Assembly (NCBI RefSeq): GCF_011761305.1
Contig: NZ_JAAOZC010000002.1
Span: forward strand, 430,001 to 494,000
Reading direction: 5' to 3'
Length of the DNA: 64,000 nt
DNA from: Sphingomonas vulcanisoli
Lineage (GTDB): Bacteria > Pseudomonadota > Alphaproteobacteria > Sphingomonadales > Sphingomonadaceae
The notes beneath the pieces were generated by a model. The model worked only from the letters and a program-made list of their open reading frames with translations, was not told the DNA's origin and did no database searches. Both the position numbers and the translations under genes were made by a program. Shown piece after piece: positions 24,946-35,847 of this stretch. Each line of letters starts with the position of its first letter. Position 1 is the stretch's first letter.

Positions 24946-25928
24946 TCAGCCCGCCGGAAGCCAATCGATTGGATTGACCGCCTTGCGGCCGTTGCGGATT
25001 TCGAAATGAAGCTGCGGCTCGCCCACCGGTCCGCCCGCCGCGACGGTGGCGATCGGATCGCCGCGCTTCACCGCCTGCCCGCGCTTGACGAGCAGGGTTC
25101 CGGCATGGCCGTAGAGCGTGATCCAGCCGCTGCCATGCCGGATCAGCACGACATTGCCGAAGCCCGGATAGGTTGAGGCGTAAGCGATCGCGCCGTCGGC
25201 GGCGGCGGCGATCGTTGCGCCCGATCTGGTGGCGATGTTGACGCCATCGTTGCGGCTGCCATTGCCCAGCGGGCCGAACGGGCGGACGATCTTGCCCTTG
25301 AGCGGCCAGCCGAAGCGGGGGGCGAATTTCGCGCTGGGCTCGGCGACGGGCTGCAGCGGCGCGGCCTCCGGCGCCGCCGCCGCTCTGGATTTGACGGGCT
25401 TGGCGGCGGGCGCCAGCGCAGGCTCGCTGCCGGTGACGAGATCGTCGAGATCCATCTTGAACGCCCGCGCGCGGGCCGCAAGCGTGTCTGCCGACGGCTG
25501 CGGCCCCTTGATAGCGGGCAGCAGCAGGCGATCGCCCTCGCGCAGGATGAAGGGCTCGGTCAGGTGGTTGGCGGCGGCAATGTCGCTCCAGGAAACGCCG
25601 TAAGCCCGCGCGATGGCGATCCCGCTCTCGCCGCGCGCCACCCGGTGGAAGCGTCCCCCAGGAATGGCGAGTTTCTGTCCCGGCCGCAGCCGGTACGGCG
25701 CTTGCAGCTGGTTCGCCTGGATAATCGCATCGGCACCCGCGCCCGTCGCCAGCACGACATGGCCGAGGGTGTCGCCCGGTTTCACCTTGTAAATCTGCGG
25801 CCTCACTTCGATCGCGCCCGCCGTCACCTGACGCGAGATCCAGGCCGGCGGCGTCGGATCGCGGGGCAGGGAGGCAAGCGGCGCGGCGCCGGTGGCGAGA
25901 AGTGCCAGCAGGGCCGCCAGCCGCCGCA

Positions 25929-25929
<1 letters not shown>
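24946..25929 (-). CDS. nlpD: NlpD-like LysM protein with a catalytically dead LytM domain
   Basis: The product has 327 residues with a signal peptide ending about TGAAP. Two LysM modules follow (YKVKPGDTLGHVVLATG and HRVARGESGIAIARAYG). A Pro/Ala linker leads to a LytM domain. In that domain the zinc motif HxGxDxA reads NDGVNIA, and HLHFEI reads QLHFEI, so the metal ligands are lost as in E. coli NlpD and EnvC, which activate amidases at division. Its ATG overlaps the serS stop (ATGA), so the two are co-translated. No surE or pcm is beside it. Confidence 0.85.
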
Positions 25930-27972
<2,043 letters not shown>

Positions 27973-27992
27973 TTTCCAAGCTCTTTGATAAC

Positions 27993-28019
27993 GGGGGCGG
28001 CGCCCTGATCGCCGCCCCC
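27993..28019 (+). terminator. hairpin after the two-repeat secreted protein gene
   Basis: GGGGGCGGCG (27993-28002) and CGCCGCCCCC (28010-28019) pair perfectly over ten bases with a seven-base loop. It lies 20 bases after the stop. Only a C-rich tract follows, so it is a strong hairpin without the T-run of a classic terminator. Confidence 0.6.
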
Positions 28020-28139
28020 GAGCCTATCTCCCCCTCCGCAATCTCCCCGCTTGTCGCGGTCGGTGGCGCCGATTATAGGCGCGTCAGGGGCAGGTGCCGC
28101 CCGTTTCCGGGAGGCCGCATCTTCGGGTGTGAATGAGCG

Positions 28140-28622
28140 ATGGCGACAGCGTTGAATGAGGTCGGCGGGCGTGGGGATTTTCCAATGGGCGCGAATGACA
28201 GTAGCGCGCCTAACCTGTTGGATCCCGATTACCGGCCAAGCGCGGACGAGCCTTTCATGGGCCCGCGCCAACAAGCCTATTTCCGTGCCAAGCTACTGAA
28301 CTGGAAGGACTCGATCCTCCGCGAGTCGCAGGGCACGCTCCATCAGCTACAGGTCGATTCGCTGCGGGAGCCGGATGTTACGGATCGCGCGTCCAGCGAA
28401 ACCGATTGGTCGATCGAGCTGCGCACCCGCGATCGCCAGCGCAAGCTGATCTCCAAGATCGATGCCGCGCTGCGCCGGATCGATGAGGGCGAATATGGCT
28501 ATTGTGAAGTGACGGGTGAACCGATTTCACTCGCCCGGCTCGAAGCCCGCCCGGTCGCGACGATGACGGTCGAGGCCCAGGAGCGGCACGAGCGCCAGGA
28601 AAAGATCTCGCGCGACGATTGA
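28140..28622 (+). CDS. dksA: RNA polymerase-binding transcription factor DksA
   Basis: The product has 160 residues. The coiled-coil tip and globular part match DksA: YFRAKLLNWKDSILRES, DRASSETDWSIELRTRDRQR, and GEYGYCEVTGEPISLARLEARP. Only one of the four zinc-finger Cys remains (GYC), as is usual in alphaproteobacterial DksA, so it is expected not to bind zinc. DksA acts with ppGpp on rRNA and amino-acid promoters. Start ATG 28140 follows the family's MATAL start; the ATG at 28185 is a weaker choice. Confidence 0.94.
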   Translation: MATALNEVGGRGDFPMGANDSSAPNLLDPDYRPSADEPFMGPRQQAYFRAKLLNWKDSILRESQGTLHQLQVDSLREPDVTDRASSETDWSIELRTRDRQRKLISKIDAALRRIDEGEYGYCEVTGEPISLARLEARPVATMTVEAQERHERQEKISRDD

Positions 28623-28695
28623 TCACGCAGATTTCGGGGCGGCGTTAACCGCTTCGCAGGCGTTTGCGCGCTATCAAGGCCGCCACGAGGGTAAA

Positions 28696-29094
28696 GTGAC
28701 GGACTCAACTTCTTTTGACAGCTCCGGGGTTTCGAACGATGCCGACGAGGCACGTTTCGAGAGCCTGCGCGCCGATCAGCGCGATTCGATGCTGCTCATG
28801 GCGACGCTGCGCCGCGCCAACGGCACCGATATCGCGATCAAGGTGCGCAATCTTTCGAGCGGCGGCCTGATGGCGGAAGTGCCGGTCAGCTTGCATCGCG
28901 AAGAGTCGGTCGAGGTGGATCTGCGCGGCATCGGCATCGTGCCGGCCAAGGTCGCCTGGGCGGCCGGCGGTCGCGCCGGCCTCGCCTTCGATCATGCCGT
29001 CGATCACAAACTGGCGCGAAAACCTGTAGCGGGCGGGCCGCAGCCGCAGCTCGTGCGCGTCTCGCGGGATATGTGGCGGCCGGGTCTGCGGTAA
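28696..29094 (+). CDS. PilZ domain protein (cyclic-di-GMP binding)
   Basis: The product has 132 residues, nearly all one PilZ domain. The c-di-GMP motifs are RADQR (RxxxR) near residue 25 and NLSSGG (N/DxSxxG) near residue 52, so binding is plausible. The start is GTG at 28696 with GAGGGTAAA upstream. It runs towards the minus-strand LOV-GGDEF-EAL gene and ends 14 bases from it, which places a c-di-GMP receptor and a c-di-GMP hydrolase side by side. Confidence 0.85.
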   Translation: MTDSTSFDSSGVSNDADEARFESLRADQRDSMLLMATLRRANGTDIAIKVRNLSSGGLMAEVPVSLHREESVEVDLRGIGIVPAKVAWAAGGRAGLAFDHAVDHKLARKPVAGGPQPQLVRVSRDMWRPGLR

Positions 29095-29108
29095 GCGGTC
29101 AACCAGCT

Positions 29109-30836
29109 TCAGCCGTTTCGGACAACCGTGTTTGGCGGTGTGCGCGTAAGCGCGACCAATTCCTCAGCGGGAAGCGGGTGGCTGAACAGATAGCCCTGAC
29201 CAAAAAGACACCCCATTTCCTTGAGTTCTTCTTTCTGTTCGACGGTCTCGATCCCTTCCGCCACCACTCTCGCGGAAAGCGCCTTGCCCAGTGCGACGAT
29301 CGCCTCGACCAAAATCCGCTTGGTCTGGCTGGTTCTGAGATCCTGGGTGAAACTGCGGTCTATCTTGATTTCCGAAATCGGAAAACGATCGATGGAACGA
29401 AGGCTTGAGTAGCCCGTCCCGAAATCATCGATCGCCAAACCGACGCCCAGCTCGCGAAGGCGACGAAAAATAGCAATGACGCTTTCGGAGCTGTCGGTGA
29501 GCAGGCTCTCGGTCAGCTCGAACGTCAGCCAGGCCGGCTTGATACCCGTTTCCGCGACGACATCCTCGATCAGCCCGACGAGATCCCCCCTGACGATCTC
29601 CAGCGGAGAGACGTTGACCGAAAAGTGGAGAGGTTCGGCAAGGCTGGCGTTCAGCTCGGCGGCAAAAGCCGCGACCTTGCGGATGCCGGCGCGTTCGATA
29701 TCGACAATCAGACCCGTCTCCTCGGCGACACCGATGAAGGTGTCGGGCCCCTGCAAGCCGAAGACGGGATGGTCCCACCGGATCAAGGCTTCGCAGCCGA
29801 TGATCTTTCCGGTCAGCAAATCGAACTGGGGCTGGTAGTGGTAGACGAAATTCTCATCGCGCACGGCCTGCTGCAACTCAGCGGTCAGGCGGCTACGGTG
29901 GCGGGAGGCGCGTTCAGCGGCCTCGTCGAAGCGGCGCGGAGCGCGATGCGGATCGTCTTTCGATTCGTGCAGCGCCTGGCCAGCTTGTTGAGACAGCATA
30001 CCCGGAACCGGCCCAAGATCGCCCACGGTGTAACCGAGCGCATATCGAATGTTGATGATCGCATCGGGCGTGGTGAAAGGTGGGCGCAACGCCGCCGTCA
30101 GCTGCGCTAATGTCTTTTCCTCCGCAGCGGCCGTCGGGACACGGAAGGCGGCCGCGAACTCATTATTGCCGATTCGGCCCAAGGCGTCAGGACTGAGCGA
30201 GCTGAGCCGCGAGGCGGTCTTGCAGATGATCTCGTCGCCGGCTGCATAGCCGTAGGTGCTGTTGATGTTGTGCAGCTCGGCAATATCAATTTTGACAACG
30301 AGCAGCCGACTGTTGTCGGGAAGGTCTATCTTCTCGACATCCTCCAGAAAACTGTAGCGGTTCGGCAGATTGGTGAGCCGATCCAGGCGGGCGTCGTCGA
30401 CAGCCTGATCGAGGCTCCTTTTGGCCGCGGTGACATCCCGCATGAGCCCGACATAATATTCGACGACACCTTCGGTCCGCGAATACGGCGTCAGTGTCAG
30501 CTCATTCCAAAAAAGTGTGCCATCCTTGCGATAATTGCGCATTGTGACGGTGGCGCTGGTGCCGGAGGCAAGCGCTTCGCGTATCGGCCCAAGTTCGGAT
30601 TGCAGGCGGTCACTGCCTTGCAGGTAACGGCAATTTTTGCCGATGGCCTCAGCTGCCGTGTAGCCGGTGATCGCGCTGAATTGCTCACTCACCCATATCA
30701 GCGGCGCATCGCGTTCACGCATATCGGCAACGACGATCGCATCCGGAATCAGACGTATGCTGGCGATAGCGATGTCCGCCAGTGTTCCCTCGAGAATGGC
30801 CGGAATTGGCGCCTTCGCTGCGAACTTTGCTGACAA
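29109..30836 (-). CDS. LOV-GGDEF-EAL blue-light-type cyclic-di-GMP phosphodiesterase
   Basis: The product has 575 residues. Residues 20-140 are a PAS domain of LOV type: GKNCRYLQG (66-74) has the photoactive C69, and N101 and N111 match the flavin-binding Asn. The conserved Gln in the last strand (GVQxD) is Met-132 (VGLMRD). Residues about 150-310 are a GGDEF domain with a degenerate active site (GRIGNNEF), so no cyclase activity is expected. Residues about 320-560 are an EAL domain with EALIRW, NVSPLEI, ELTES, DDFGTGYSS and KIDRSF, so phosphodiesterase activity is likely. Start is TTG at 30836; no better start lies near. Confidence 0.9.
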   Translation of the reverse strand: MSAKFAAKAPIPAILEGTLADIAIASIRLIPDAIVVADMRERDAPLIWVSEQFSAITGYTAAEAIGKNCRYLQGSDRLQSELGPIREALASGTSATVTMRNYRKDGTLFWNELTLTPYSRTEGVVEYYVGLMRDVTAAKRSLDQAVDDARLDRLTNLPNRYSFLEDVEKIDLPDNSRLLVVKIDIAELHNINSTYGYAAGDEIICKTASRLSSLSPDALGRIGNNEFAAAFRVPTAAAEEKTLAQLTAALRPPFTTPDAIINIRYALGYTVGDLGPVPGMLSQQAGQALHESKDDPHRAPRRFDEAAERASRHRSRLTAELQQAVRDENFVYHYQPQFDLLTGKIIGCEALIRWDHPVFGLQGPDTFIGVAEETGLIVDIERAGIRKVAAFAAELNASLAEPLHFSVNVSPLEIVRGDLVGLIEDVVAETGIKPAWLTFELTESLLTDSSESVIAIFRRLRELGVGLAIDDFGTGYSSLRSIDRFPISEIKIDRSFTQDLRTSQTKRILVEAIVALGKALSARVVAEGIETVEQKEELKEMGCLFGQGYLFSHPLPAEELVALTRTPPNTVVRNG

Positions 30837-31491
30837 GAATAGAGCCTTATTGAGGTCTTCGATCGACTCTTATCGCCACCCTTCCGGTTTCCGTGGCACG
30901 CGAAGCAAGGGCACCGCAAATGTAATCCGCTCCATTTTAAAGGGTAATTACTTGCCGCAAAGCGGGCTGGCTAATTCAATATCTCTATGAGTATGGCCGG
31001 TTAGGCCATGCTCTCGATCGGATTGTGGATGATAAGATGCCGAGCACGCCCATGCTGAACTGCCCGCACCGCTGCTCTTGTCCATCTCCCTGGGACCGGC
31101 GGCGGCCCCGGTAAAAGGCTAGCAGGTCGATCGCCGAAGTCTGCCCGACTATCTTGTCAGCCAATGTCATCATTTTTCCCATTGCGAAGGGAATAGCCCG
31201 GTCATCCTATCGGCATGACACCAAGACAATGATCTGTTCTTTGGGCTGCCCGCGCCGAGATGAGGCTGGCCGTCAGACTGGGCAGAACTGCGCCAATTTT
31301 TGGGTCGGAACGTATGCCGGCCTTGGGATGGTTTGCATTCGGTGCGATCTTGACGCTTCCGCTGGTCCTCGTGTTGTTCAGCCGATCGGCAGTGCTAGCG
31401 CGTGCCGCATTCCCAGAATTACCGTTGAGAGCCAGCTGCGGCAGGCTGGACCACACAAGCCGACAGCGTCGCCTCCGAGGCGACGCCGCGA
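30837..31491. other. 655-base gene-poor stretch
   Basis: No frame here has a recognisable domain, a good ribosome binding site and the codon use of neighbouring genes. A plus-strand frame from 31154 begins MSANVIIFPIAKG, which looks protein-like, but it continues into the antisense of the next gene. Composition looks less GC-rich than in neighbours. The stretch should hold the promoter of the LOV gene. Decayed genes are possible. Confidence 0.5.
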
Positions 31492-31884
31492 TCAGCGCTT
31501 GGCGATATCCGCAATTGTGGCTCTGATCCATTCCATCAGCTGGATGAATACCTCTGCCGCCTCTCGTGCGGATCGCATATATTCGCCGCCGCGCTCGCCG
31601 ACGCGGACGGCCGACCAGTTTGCCTGGTGGGCTGCGGTCATCGTGCGCATGGCGGAAAACAAACGGCGATAGTCTGCGAGCAGAACGGGATCGCCAACCT
31701 GTTCGAGCAGCGCGCTCGCGGTTTCGCTGACCTTGGCGACTTCAATGCCGAGTATGCGCCGTTGCGCGATCAAATCCCGCTGTCGCTGATCGTCGCTCCG
31801 CCGCGCAATTCTTCCAAGCTCGGTCTGGGTTACCTGCAAATTATCGACGGCTTGCGCCAAGGCTTTACACTGCTCATTCAACAT
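31492..31884 (-). CDS. helical protein of unknown function
   Basis: The frame from ATG 31884 gives 130 residues, almost all predicted helix, with heptad-like spacing in ALAQAVDNLQVTQTEL and IEVAKVSETASALLEQV. There is one Cys, no signal peptide and no membrane segment. I recognise no family. The ribosome binding site is weak. The coding pattern is more plausible than for the overlapping plus-strand frame, so I keep it as a probable gene. A four-helix signalling or partner protein would fit; that is a guess. Confidence 0.45.
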   Translation of the reverse strand: MLNEQCKALAQAVDNLQVTQTELGRIARRSDDQRQRDLIAQRRILGIEVAKVSETASALLEQVGDPVLLADYRRLFSAMRTMTAAHQANWSAVRVGERGGEYMRSAREAAEVFIQLMEWIRATIADIAKR

Positions 31885-32192
31885 GGCGAGGGTTACTTTT
31901 ATATTATCTTATGGTTATAGCGCAGCTATATCTTAAGAACATTACCATCAGGTAAAAGCATTTGATTATCCCACGCAGGTTTTGCTTATCCAAGCAAGCG
32001 AGATGGGTCACAATCTCCCCGGTAATAGCGCAAAAGAACAAGGGTGCCCGGCATTCGCCCCGTCAACGCTTGGCCGACAGCGTCCTTTATATCAGCGTGC
32101 TGCTCGTTCTTTCCTTGCCTATGGATCGGACACCGCGGGTAACATCCAGGCGCCGCTTTGAAGCATGACATTCGGCGAATGGCTGCGCCGCT
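31885..32192. other. 308-base stretch with no recognised gene
   Basis: The first 100 bases are unusually AT-rich for this window (for example TTATATTATCTTATGG). This may be promoter DNA for the 31492-31884 gene. I see no RNA fold, repeat or reading frame that I can name. Confidence 0.5.
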
Positions 32193-32534
32193 TCATTCGC
32201 CCTGATACGCGGCCAGCTCATTCCCTGCGGGATCGAGGAAATGAAACCGCCGCCCGCCGGGAAAGTCAAAGACTGGCTTGGTGATCGAACCCCCTGCTTG
32301 TTCGACTTCGGCGAGAACGGCATCGAGATCGTCGACACGGATGGCGGGCAGGATCGCTTGGGTCTTTTCGGTAGGATCGGCCTGAAAACCTACGTCCACA
32401 TCGCCGGTCATCGTGCAGGCGTAGCTTGGGCCGAACGCGGTGAAATCCCAGCCGAACGCCGTGCCGTAGAAGCGTTGCATTTCCAGTGTGCCGCTCGCAG
32501 GCAATTCGATGAAGTCGATGCGCGGCGCAGCCAT
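32193..32534 (-). CDS. VOC family (glyoxalase/dioxygenase-like) protein
   Basis: The product has 113 residues, one vicinal-oxygen-chelate domain: IDFIELPASGTLEMQRFYGT at the N-terminus, FGWDF, then PAIRVDDLDAVLAEVEQAGG and FLDPAGNELAAYQ at the C-terminus. The metal-binding Glu of the last strand is replaced by Ala-Tyr order typical of many VOC proteins of unknown substrate. The start ATG lies 12 bases downstream of the lexA stop on the same strand, so it may be the last gene of the lexA transcript. Confidence 0.85.
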   Translation of the reverse strand: MAAPRIDFIELPASGTLEMQRFYGTAFGWDFTAFGPSYACTMTGDVDVGFQADPTEKTQAILPAIRVDDLDAVLAEVEQAGGSITKPVFDFPGGRRFHFLDPAGNELAAYQGE

Positions 32535-32545
32535 CGCTCCGGCCC

Positions 32546-33241
32546 TCAGTAGCGGCGGAGCAGGCCGGCGAGCTTGCCCTGAATGCGGATCTGGTTGGGC
32601 TTATAGCGCATCGGATCATAAGCGCGGTTGGCGGGATCGAGCCGGATCATCTGGCCTTCGTGGCGGAAATATTTGAGCGTCGCCTCGCTATCGTCGACCA
32701 GCGCGACCACGATCTCGCCATCGCGGGCATTTTCGGTGCGGCGGACGAGCGCATAATCGCCATCGAGGATGCCCGCCTCGACCATCGAATCGCCCGTCAC
32801 CTCGAGCGCATAATGCTCGCCCGGCCCGAGCAGCGCGGCGGGGACAGACAGCATATTCTGCCCTTCCAGCGCCTCGATCGGCATGCCCGCGGCGATGCGG
32901 CCATGCAGCGGGATCTCGAGCACATCGTTGGCGGCTGAAGGTGGGTTGGCGGCCGAGGGGGGCGCGGCGGCAGGCCCCTTGACCGGCACGACCGTCGCCG
33001 ATCTGGGCGCGGGCTTGGCCTTCATCGCATCGGGCAGCCGCAGAATCTCGAGCGCGCGGGCGCGATTGGGCAGACGGCGGATGAAGTTGCGCTCCTCCAG
33101 CGCCGAGATCAGGCGGTGGACGCCCGACTTGGATTTAAGGTCCAGCGCCTCCTTCATTTCCTCGAACGAGGGCGAAACGCCGGTTTCGCTCAGCTTTTCG
33201 TTGATGAAGGTGAGCAGCTCATGTTGCTTACGGGTCAGCAT
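32546..33241 (-). CDS. lexA: SOS repressor LexA
   Basis: The product has 231 residues. The N-terminal winged helix (1-65) starts [20 protein letters not shown], and [17 protein letters not shown] is the wing. A linker of about 40 residues, longer and more Ala/Pro-rich than usual, leads to the peptidase domain with cleavage site A118-G119 (RIAAGMP), S152 (GDSM) and K190 (TLKYF). LexA represses DNA-damage genes and cleaves itself with RecA. AGGAA precedes the ATG. A near-perfect LexA box lies just upstream. Confidence 0.96.
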   Translation of the reverse strand: MLTRKQHELLTFINEKLSETGVSPSFEEMKEALDLKSKSGVHRLISALEERNFIRRLPNRARALEILRLPDAMKAKPAPRSATVVPVKGPAAAPPSAANPPSAANDVLEIPLHGRIAAGMPIEALEGQNMLSVPAALLGPGEHYALEVTGDSMVEAGILDGDYALVRRTENARDGEIVVALVDDSEATLKYFRHEGQMIRLDPANRAYDPMRYKPNQIRIQGKLAGLLRRY

Positions 33242-33271
33242 CTGGGGTTCCTAGTGCGCCGAACGAACGGG

Positions 33272-33286
33272 GCACGTATAGCGAAC
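33272..33286. promoter_or_regulatory. candidate LexA box upstream of lexA
   Basis: The plus strand reads GCAC-GTATAGC-GAAC, seven of the eight defined bases of the alphaproteobacterial SOS box GAAC-N7-GAAC. It lies 31 bases before the lexA ATG, where autoregulation would be expected. Confidence 0.45.
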
Positions 33287-33299
33287 TGTTCCCCTTTTG

Positions 33300-34481
33300 T
33301 CAAGCCAAAAGATAGACCGTGCCAATTTCGTTCTCGAAAGCCTCGGGCGAATGCGGCGCGCGGACGATCAGCGCATCGGCGCGGACCAGATCGAACAAAG
33401 CGGCGCTGTCGCGGCTGGCGAGCAGGTGCGCGGCGCCGTCGATGATCCGGGCGCGCAGATATTCGGTGCGTTCGGCAATCGCGGGCAAGGGCGCGATCAC
33501 CGGCATCGTCGTCGCCTTCGGTAACGGAGAGGGGGCGCCGGCGAGGTGCGCGGCCAGCGGCAGCAGGAACAGGTGCGCGGTTACGAAGGCGGCGACCGGA
33601 TTGCCCGGCAGGCCGAGCACGATCGCATCGCCCAGCCGCCCGGCCATCAGCGGCTTGCCCGGCCGCATCGCCACCTTCCAGAAATCGAGCGATGCGCCCG
33701 CGCGCTCCAGCGCCGGCCGCACCAGATCATGATCGCCCACCGATACGCCACCGGTGGTGACGATCAGGTCGGCTTCGGCGGCGGCGGCCGCGAACGCCTG
33801 TTCGAGCGCTTCGATCCGATCGGGCACGATGCCGCGATCCAGGGCGATGCCCGGTCCCTTGGCGATCAGGCTCGCCAGCATCGGCGCGTTGGACGAGGGC
33901 AGCATCGCCCCCGGCGTCGGCGCGCCCGGCGGCACCAGCTCGTCCCCGGTCGACAGGATGGCGATGCGCGGGCGGCGGCGGACCGGCACCGCGCCATGCC
34001 CTCCCATCGCCGCCAGCGCGATCGCGGCGGGTGACAGCCGCGCGCCTGCTTCGAGCAGTTGTACGCCTCGCGCGAAGTCGGTCCCCGCCGCGCGCACCGC
34101 ATTGCCTTGCGGGGGTGGGACGGTGCCGGAAAAGCTAAGCCGATCGCCCTCGCGTGCCGCCTCTTCCTGGATCAGGATCGTGTCCGTACCCTGCGGCAAG
34201 GGCGCGCCGGTGAAGATCCGCGCCGCCTCGCCCGGCTCGATCGCGCGGTCGAGCCCGCGTCCGGCGGCGCTTTCGCCCACCAATATCCAAGGCCCCGGCA
34301 GGTCGGCGAAGCGGATCGCATAGCCGTCCATCGCGGAGAGATCGGCGGCGGGCTGGGTGCGGCGCGCTTCGATCGGCGCTGCAAGCCAGCGCCCCGCCGC
34401 CTCGACCAGCGGCACCGTCTCGATCGGCAGCGGCGCGGCGAGCGCGAGCAGCCGCGCCTGCGCCTCGCCGACCGAGAGCAT
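33300..34481 (-). CDS. moeA: molybdopterin molybdenumtransferase MoeA
   Basis: The product has 393 residues. Motifs in order: SAMDGYAIRFADLP, IFTGAPLPQGTDTILIQEE, then the MPT-binding STGDELVPPG, VTTGGVSVGDHDLV and VLGLPGNPVAAFV. It inserts molybdate into adenylated molybdopterin. I chose ATG 34481, which overlaps the moaC stop (TGATG) and starts with the family's [15 protein letters not shown] 34493 would add four residues. The gene lies between moaC and lexA on one strand. Confidence 0.95.
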   Translation of the reverse strand: MLSVGEAQARLLALAAPLPIETVPLVEAAGRWLAAPIEARRTQPAADLSAMDGYAIRFADLPGPWILVGESAAGRGLDRAIEPGEAARIFTGAPLPQGTDTILIQEEAAREGDRLSFSGTVPPPQGNAVRAAGTDFARGVQLLEAGARLSPAAIALAAMGGHGAVPVRRRPRIAILSTGDELVPPGAPTPGAMLPSSNAPMLASLIAKGPGIALDRGIVPDRIEALEQAFAAAAAEADLIVTTGGVSVGDHDLVRPALERAGASLDFWKVAMRPGKPLMAGRLGDAIVLGLPGNPVAAFVTAHLFLLPLAAHLAGAPSPLPKATTMPVIAPLPAIAERTEYLRARIIDGAAHLLASRDSAALFDLVRADALIVRAPHSPEAFENEIGTVYLLA

Positions 34482-34948
34482 CACGCCCGCCATTCGCCCG
34501 ACCGTCCCCCCGATTTGGCGCGTAGCCTGATGCCTTCGAGGATCATGCCGCGGTCGATCGCCTTGGCCATGTCGTAGAGCGTCAGCAGCGCGGTGGAGAC
34601 CGCGGTCAGCGCCTCCATCTCCACCCCCGTCGGCCCGGTCGTGACGACGGTGGCCGCGCAGGCGACGCCCTCGTCATCGATCAGCAGATCGATCGAGACT
34701 TTGGCGAGGCTGAGCGGATGGCAGAGCGGGATCAGCTCGCTGGTCTTCTTCGCCGCCATGATCCCGGCGATCCGCGCCACCGCCAGCGCATCGCCCTTGG
34801 CCAGGCTGCCCGCCCGGATCGCGGCGATCGCGTCCGCGGACATCAGGATACGCCCCTCGGCGGTCGCCTCGCGCCGTGTCGCGGGTTTGGCCGAGATATC
34901 GACCATCTGCGCGGCGCCCGTCTCGTCGAGATGGGTGAGCTTGCTCAT
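34481..34948 (-). CDS. moaC: cyclic pyranopterin monophosphate synthase MoaC
   Basis: The product has 155 residues, the family length. [29 protein letters not shown] and [14 protein letters not shown] are the MoaC signatures. With MoaA it makes the first pterin intermediate of molybdenum cofactor. GGGAGAG lies before the ATG at 34948. A family B repeat separates it from trpC, and moeA follows with overlap; moaA is not in the window. Confidence 0.96.
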   Translation of the reverse strand: MSKLTHLDETGAAQMVDISAKPATRREATAEGRILMSADAIAAIRAGSLAKGDALAVARIAGIMAAKKTSELIPLCHPLSLAKVSIDLLIDDEGVACAATVVTTGPTGVEMEALTAVSTALLTLYDMAKAIDRGMILEGIRLRAKSGGRSGEWRA

Positions 34949-34960
34949 GCGTCTCTCCCC

Positions 34961-35034
34961 CGTTCGTCCCGAGCGAAGTCGAGGGACGTGATACAGGCGG
35001 AACGTGTCTCGACTTCGCTCGACACCAACGGGGG
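34961..35034. repeat. palindromic repeat, family B, copy 1
   Basis: The arms CGTTCGTCCCGAGCGAAGTC and GACTTCGCTCGACACCAACG are imperfect inverted copies around a 25-base centre. It lies between trpC and moaC inside a minus-strand gene run, and is related to the copies at 42221-42314 and 43731-43820. Confidence 0.75.
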
Positions 35035-35045
35035 CGGCGTGGCGC

Positions 35046-35834
35046 TCATGCCGCAAGCAGAGCGCGCGTTGCCGCCTCGACATCCGCCTGCCGCATCAGG
35101 CTCTCGCCGACGAGGAAGCAACGCACGCCATGCTCGGCCATCGCCGCGAGATCGGCAGGACCGCCGAGCCCGCTCTCGGCGACGAAGGTGCAGCCCTCGG
35201 GGGCGCTGCCGACGAGCTCATAGGTCCGCGCGAAATCGACCGAGAAATCGCGCAGGTCGCGGTTGTTGACCCCGATCAGCCGTGACCGCAGCCGCAGGGC
35301 GCGATCGAGCTCGGCCCGGTCATGCACCTCGACCAGCACATCCATGCCGAGGCCGATCGCAGCCGCCTCGATCTCGGCCATCGCCCCGTCTTCCAGCCCG
35401 GCGACGATAATCAGGATCGCGTCGGCGCCCAGCGCACGCGCCTCCAGCACCTGCCACGGATCGATCATGAAATCCTTGCGCAGGCAAGGCAGCGAACAGG
35501 CCGCCCGCGCCTGGACGAGATAGTCGTCGGCGCCCTGAAAGAAGGGCACGTCGGTCAGCACCGAGAGACAGGCCGCCCCGCCCGCCTGATAGGCGCGGGC
35601 GTGCGCGGGCGGATCGAAATCGGCGCGGATCAACCCCTTGGAGGGCGAGGCCTTCTTGATCTCGGCGATCAGCCCGAAGCCATCGACAGCCGCGCGATCG
35701 AGCGCGGCGCGGAACCCGCGCGGTGCGGTCTGGCCGGCGGCGGATGCTTCCAGCGCGGCAAGGCTGGTCTCGGCGTTGCGGCGGGCGACATGATCGCGCT
35801 TGGCGGCGAGGATTTCGGTCAGGCGGTTGGACAT
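35046..35834 (-). CDS. trpC: indole-3-glycerol phosphate synthase
   Basis: The product has 262 residues in a TIM barrel. [15 protein letters not shown] holds the catalytic Lys and Ser, [13 protein letters not shown] the second Lys, and [11 protein letters not shown] and VAESGL complete the phosphate and active site. It closes the indole ring in tryptophan synthesis. It follows trpD after 13 bases. It is not fused to trpF, unlike in enterobacteria. Confidence 0.97.
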   Translation of the reverse strand: MSNRLTEILAAKRDHVARRNAETSLAALEASAAGQTAPRGFRAALDRAAVDGFGLIAEIKKASPSKGLIRADFDPPAHARAYQAGGAACLSVLTDVPFFQGADDYLVQARAACSLPCLRKDFMIDPWQVLEARALGADAILIIVAGLEDGAMAEIEAAAIGLGMDVLVEVHDRAELDRALRLRSRLIGVNNRDLRDFSVDFARTYELVGSAPEGCTFVAESGLGGPADLAAMAEHGVRCFLVGESLMRQADVEAATRALLAA

Positions 35835-35847
35835 GGGCGTCCGCCTA

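Noticed and set aside
30985-31531. Short frames on both strands (for example 31202-31531 minus and 31260-31526 plus)
   Set aside because: No domain, poor ribosome binding sites and mutual overlap; treated as chance frames.
33265-33292. GGAAC with CGTT on the minus strand before lexA as an EcfG promoter
   Set aside because: The spacing is 18 bases, outside the accepted 16-17.
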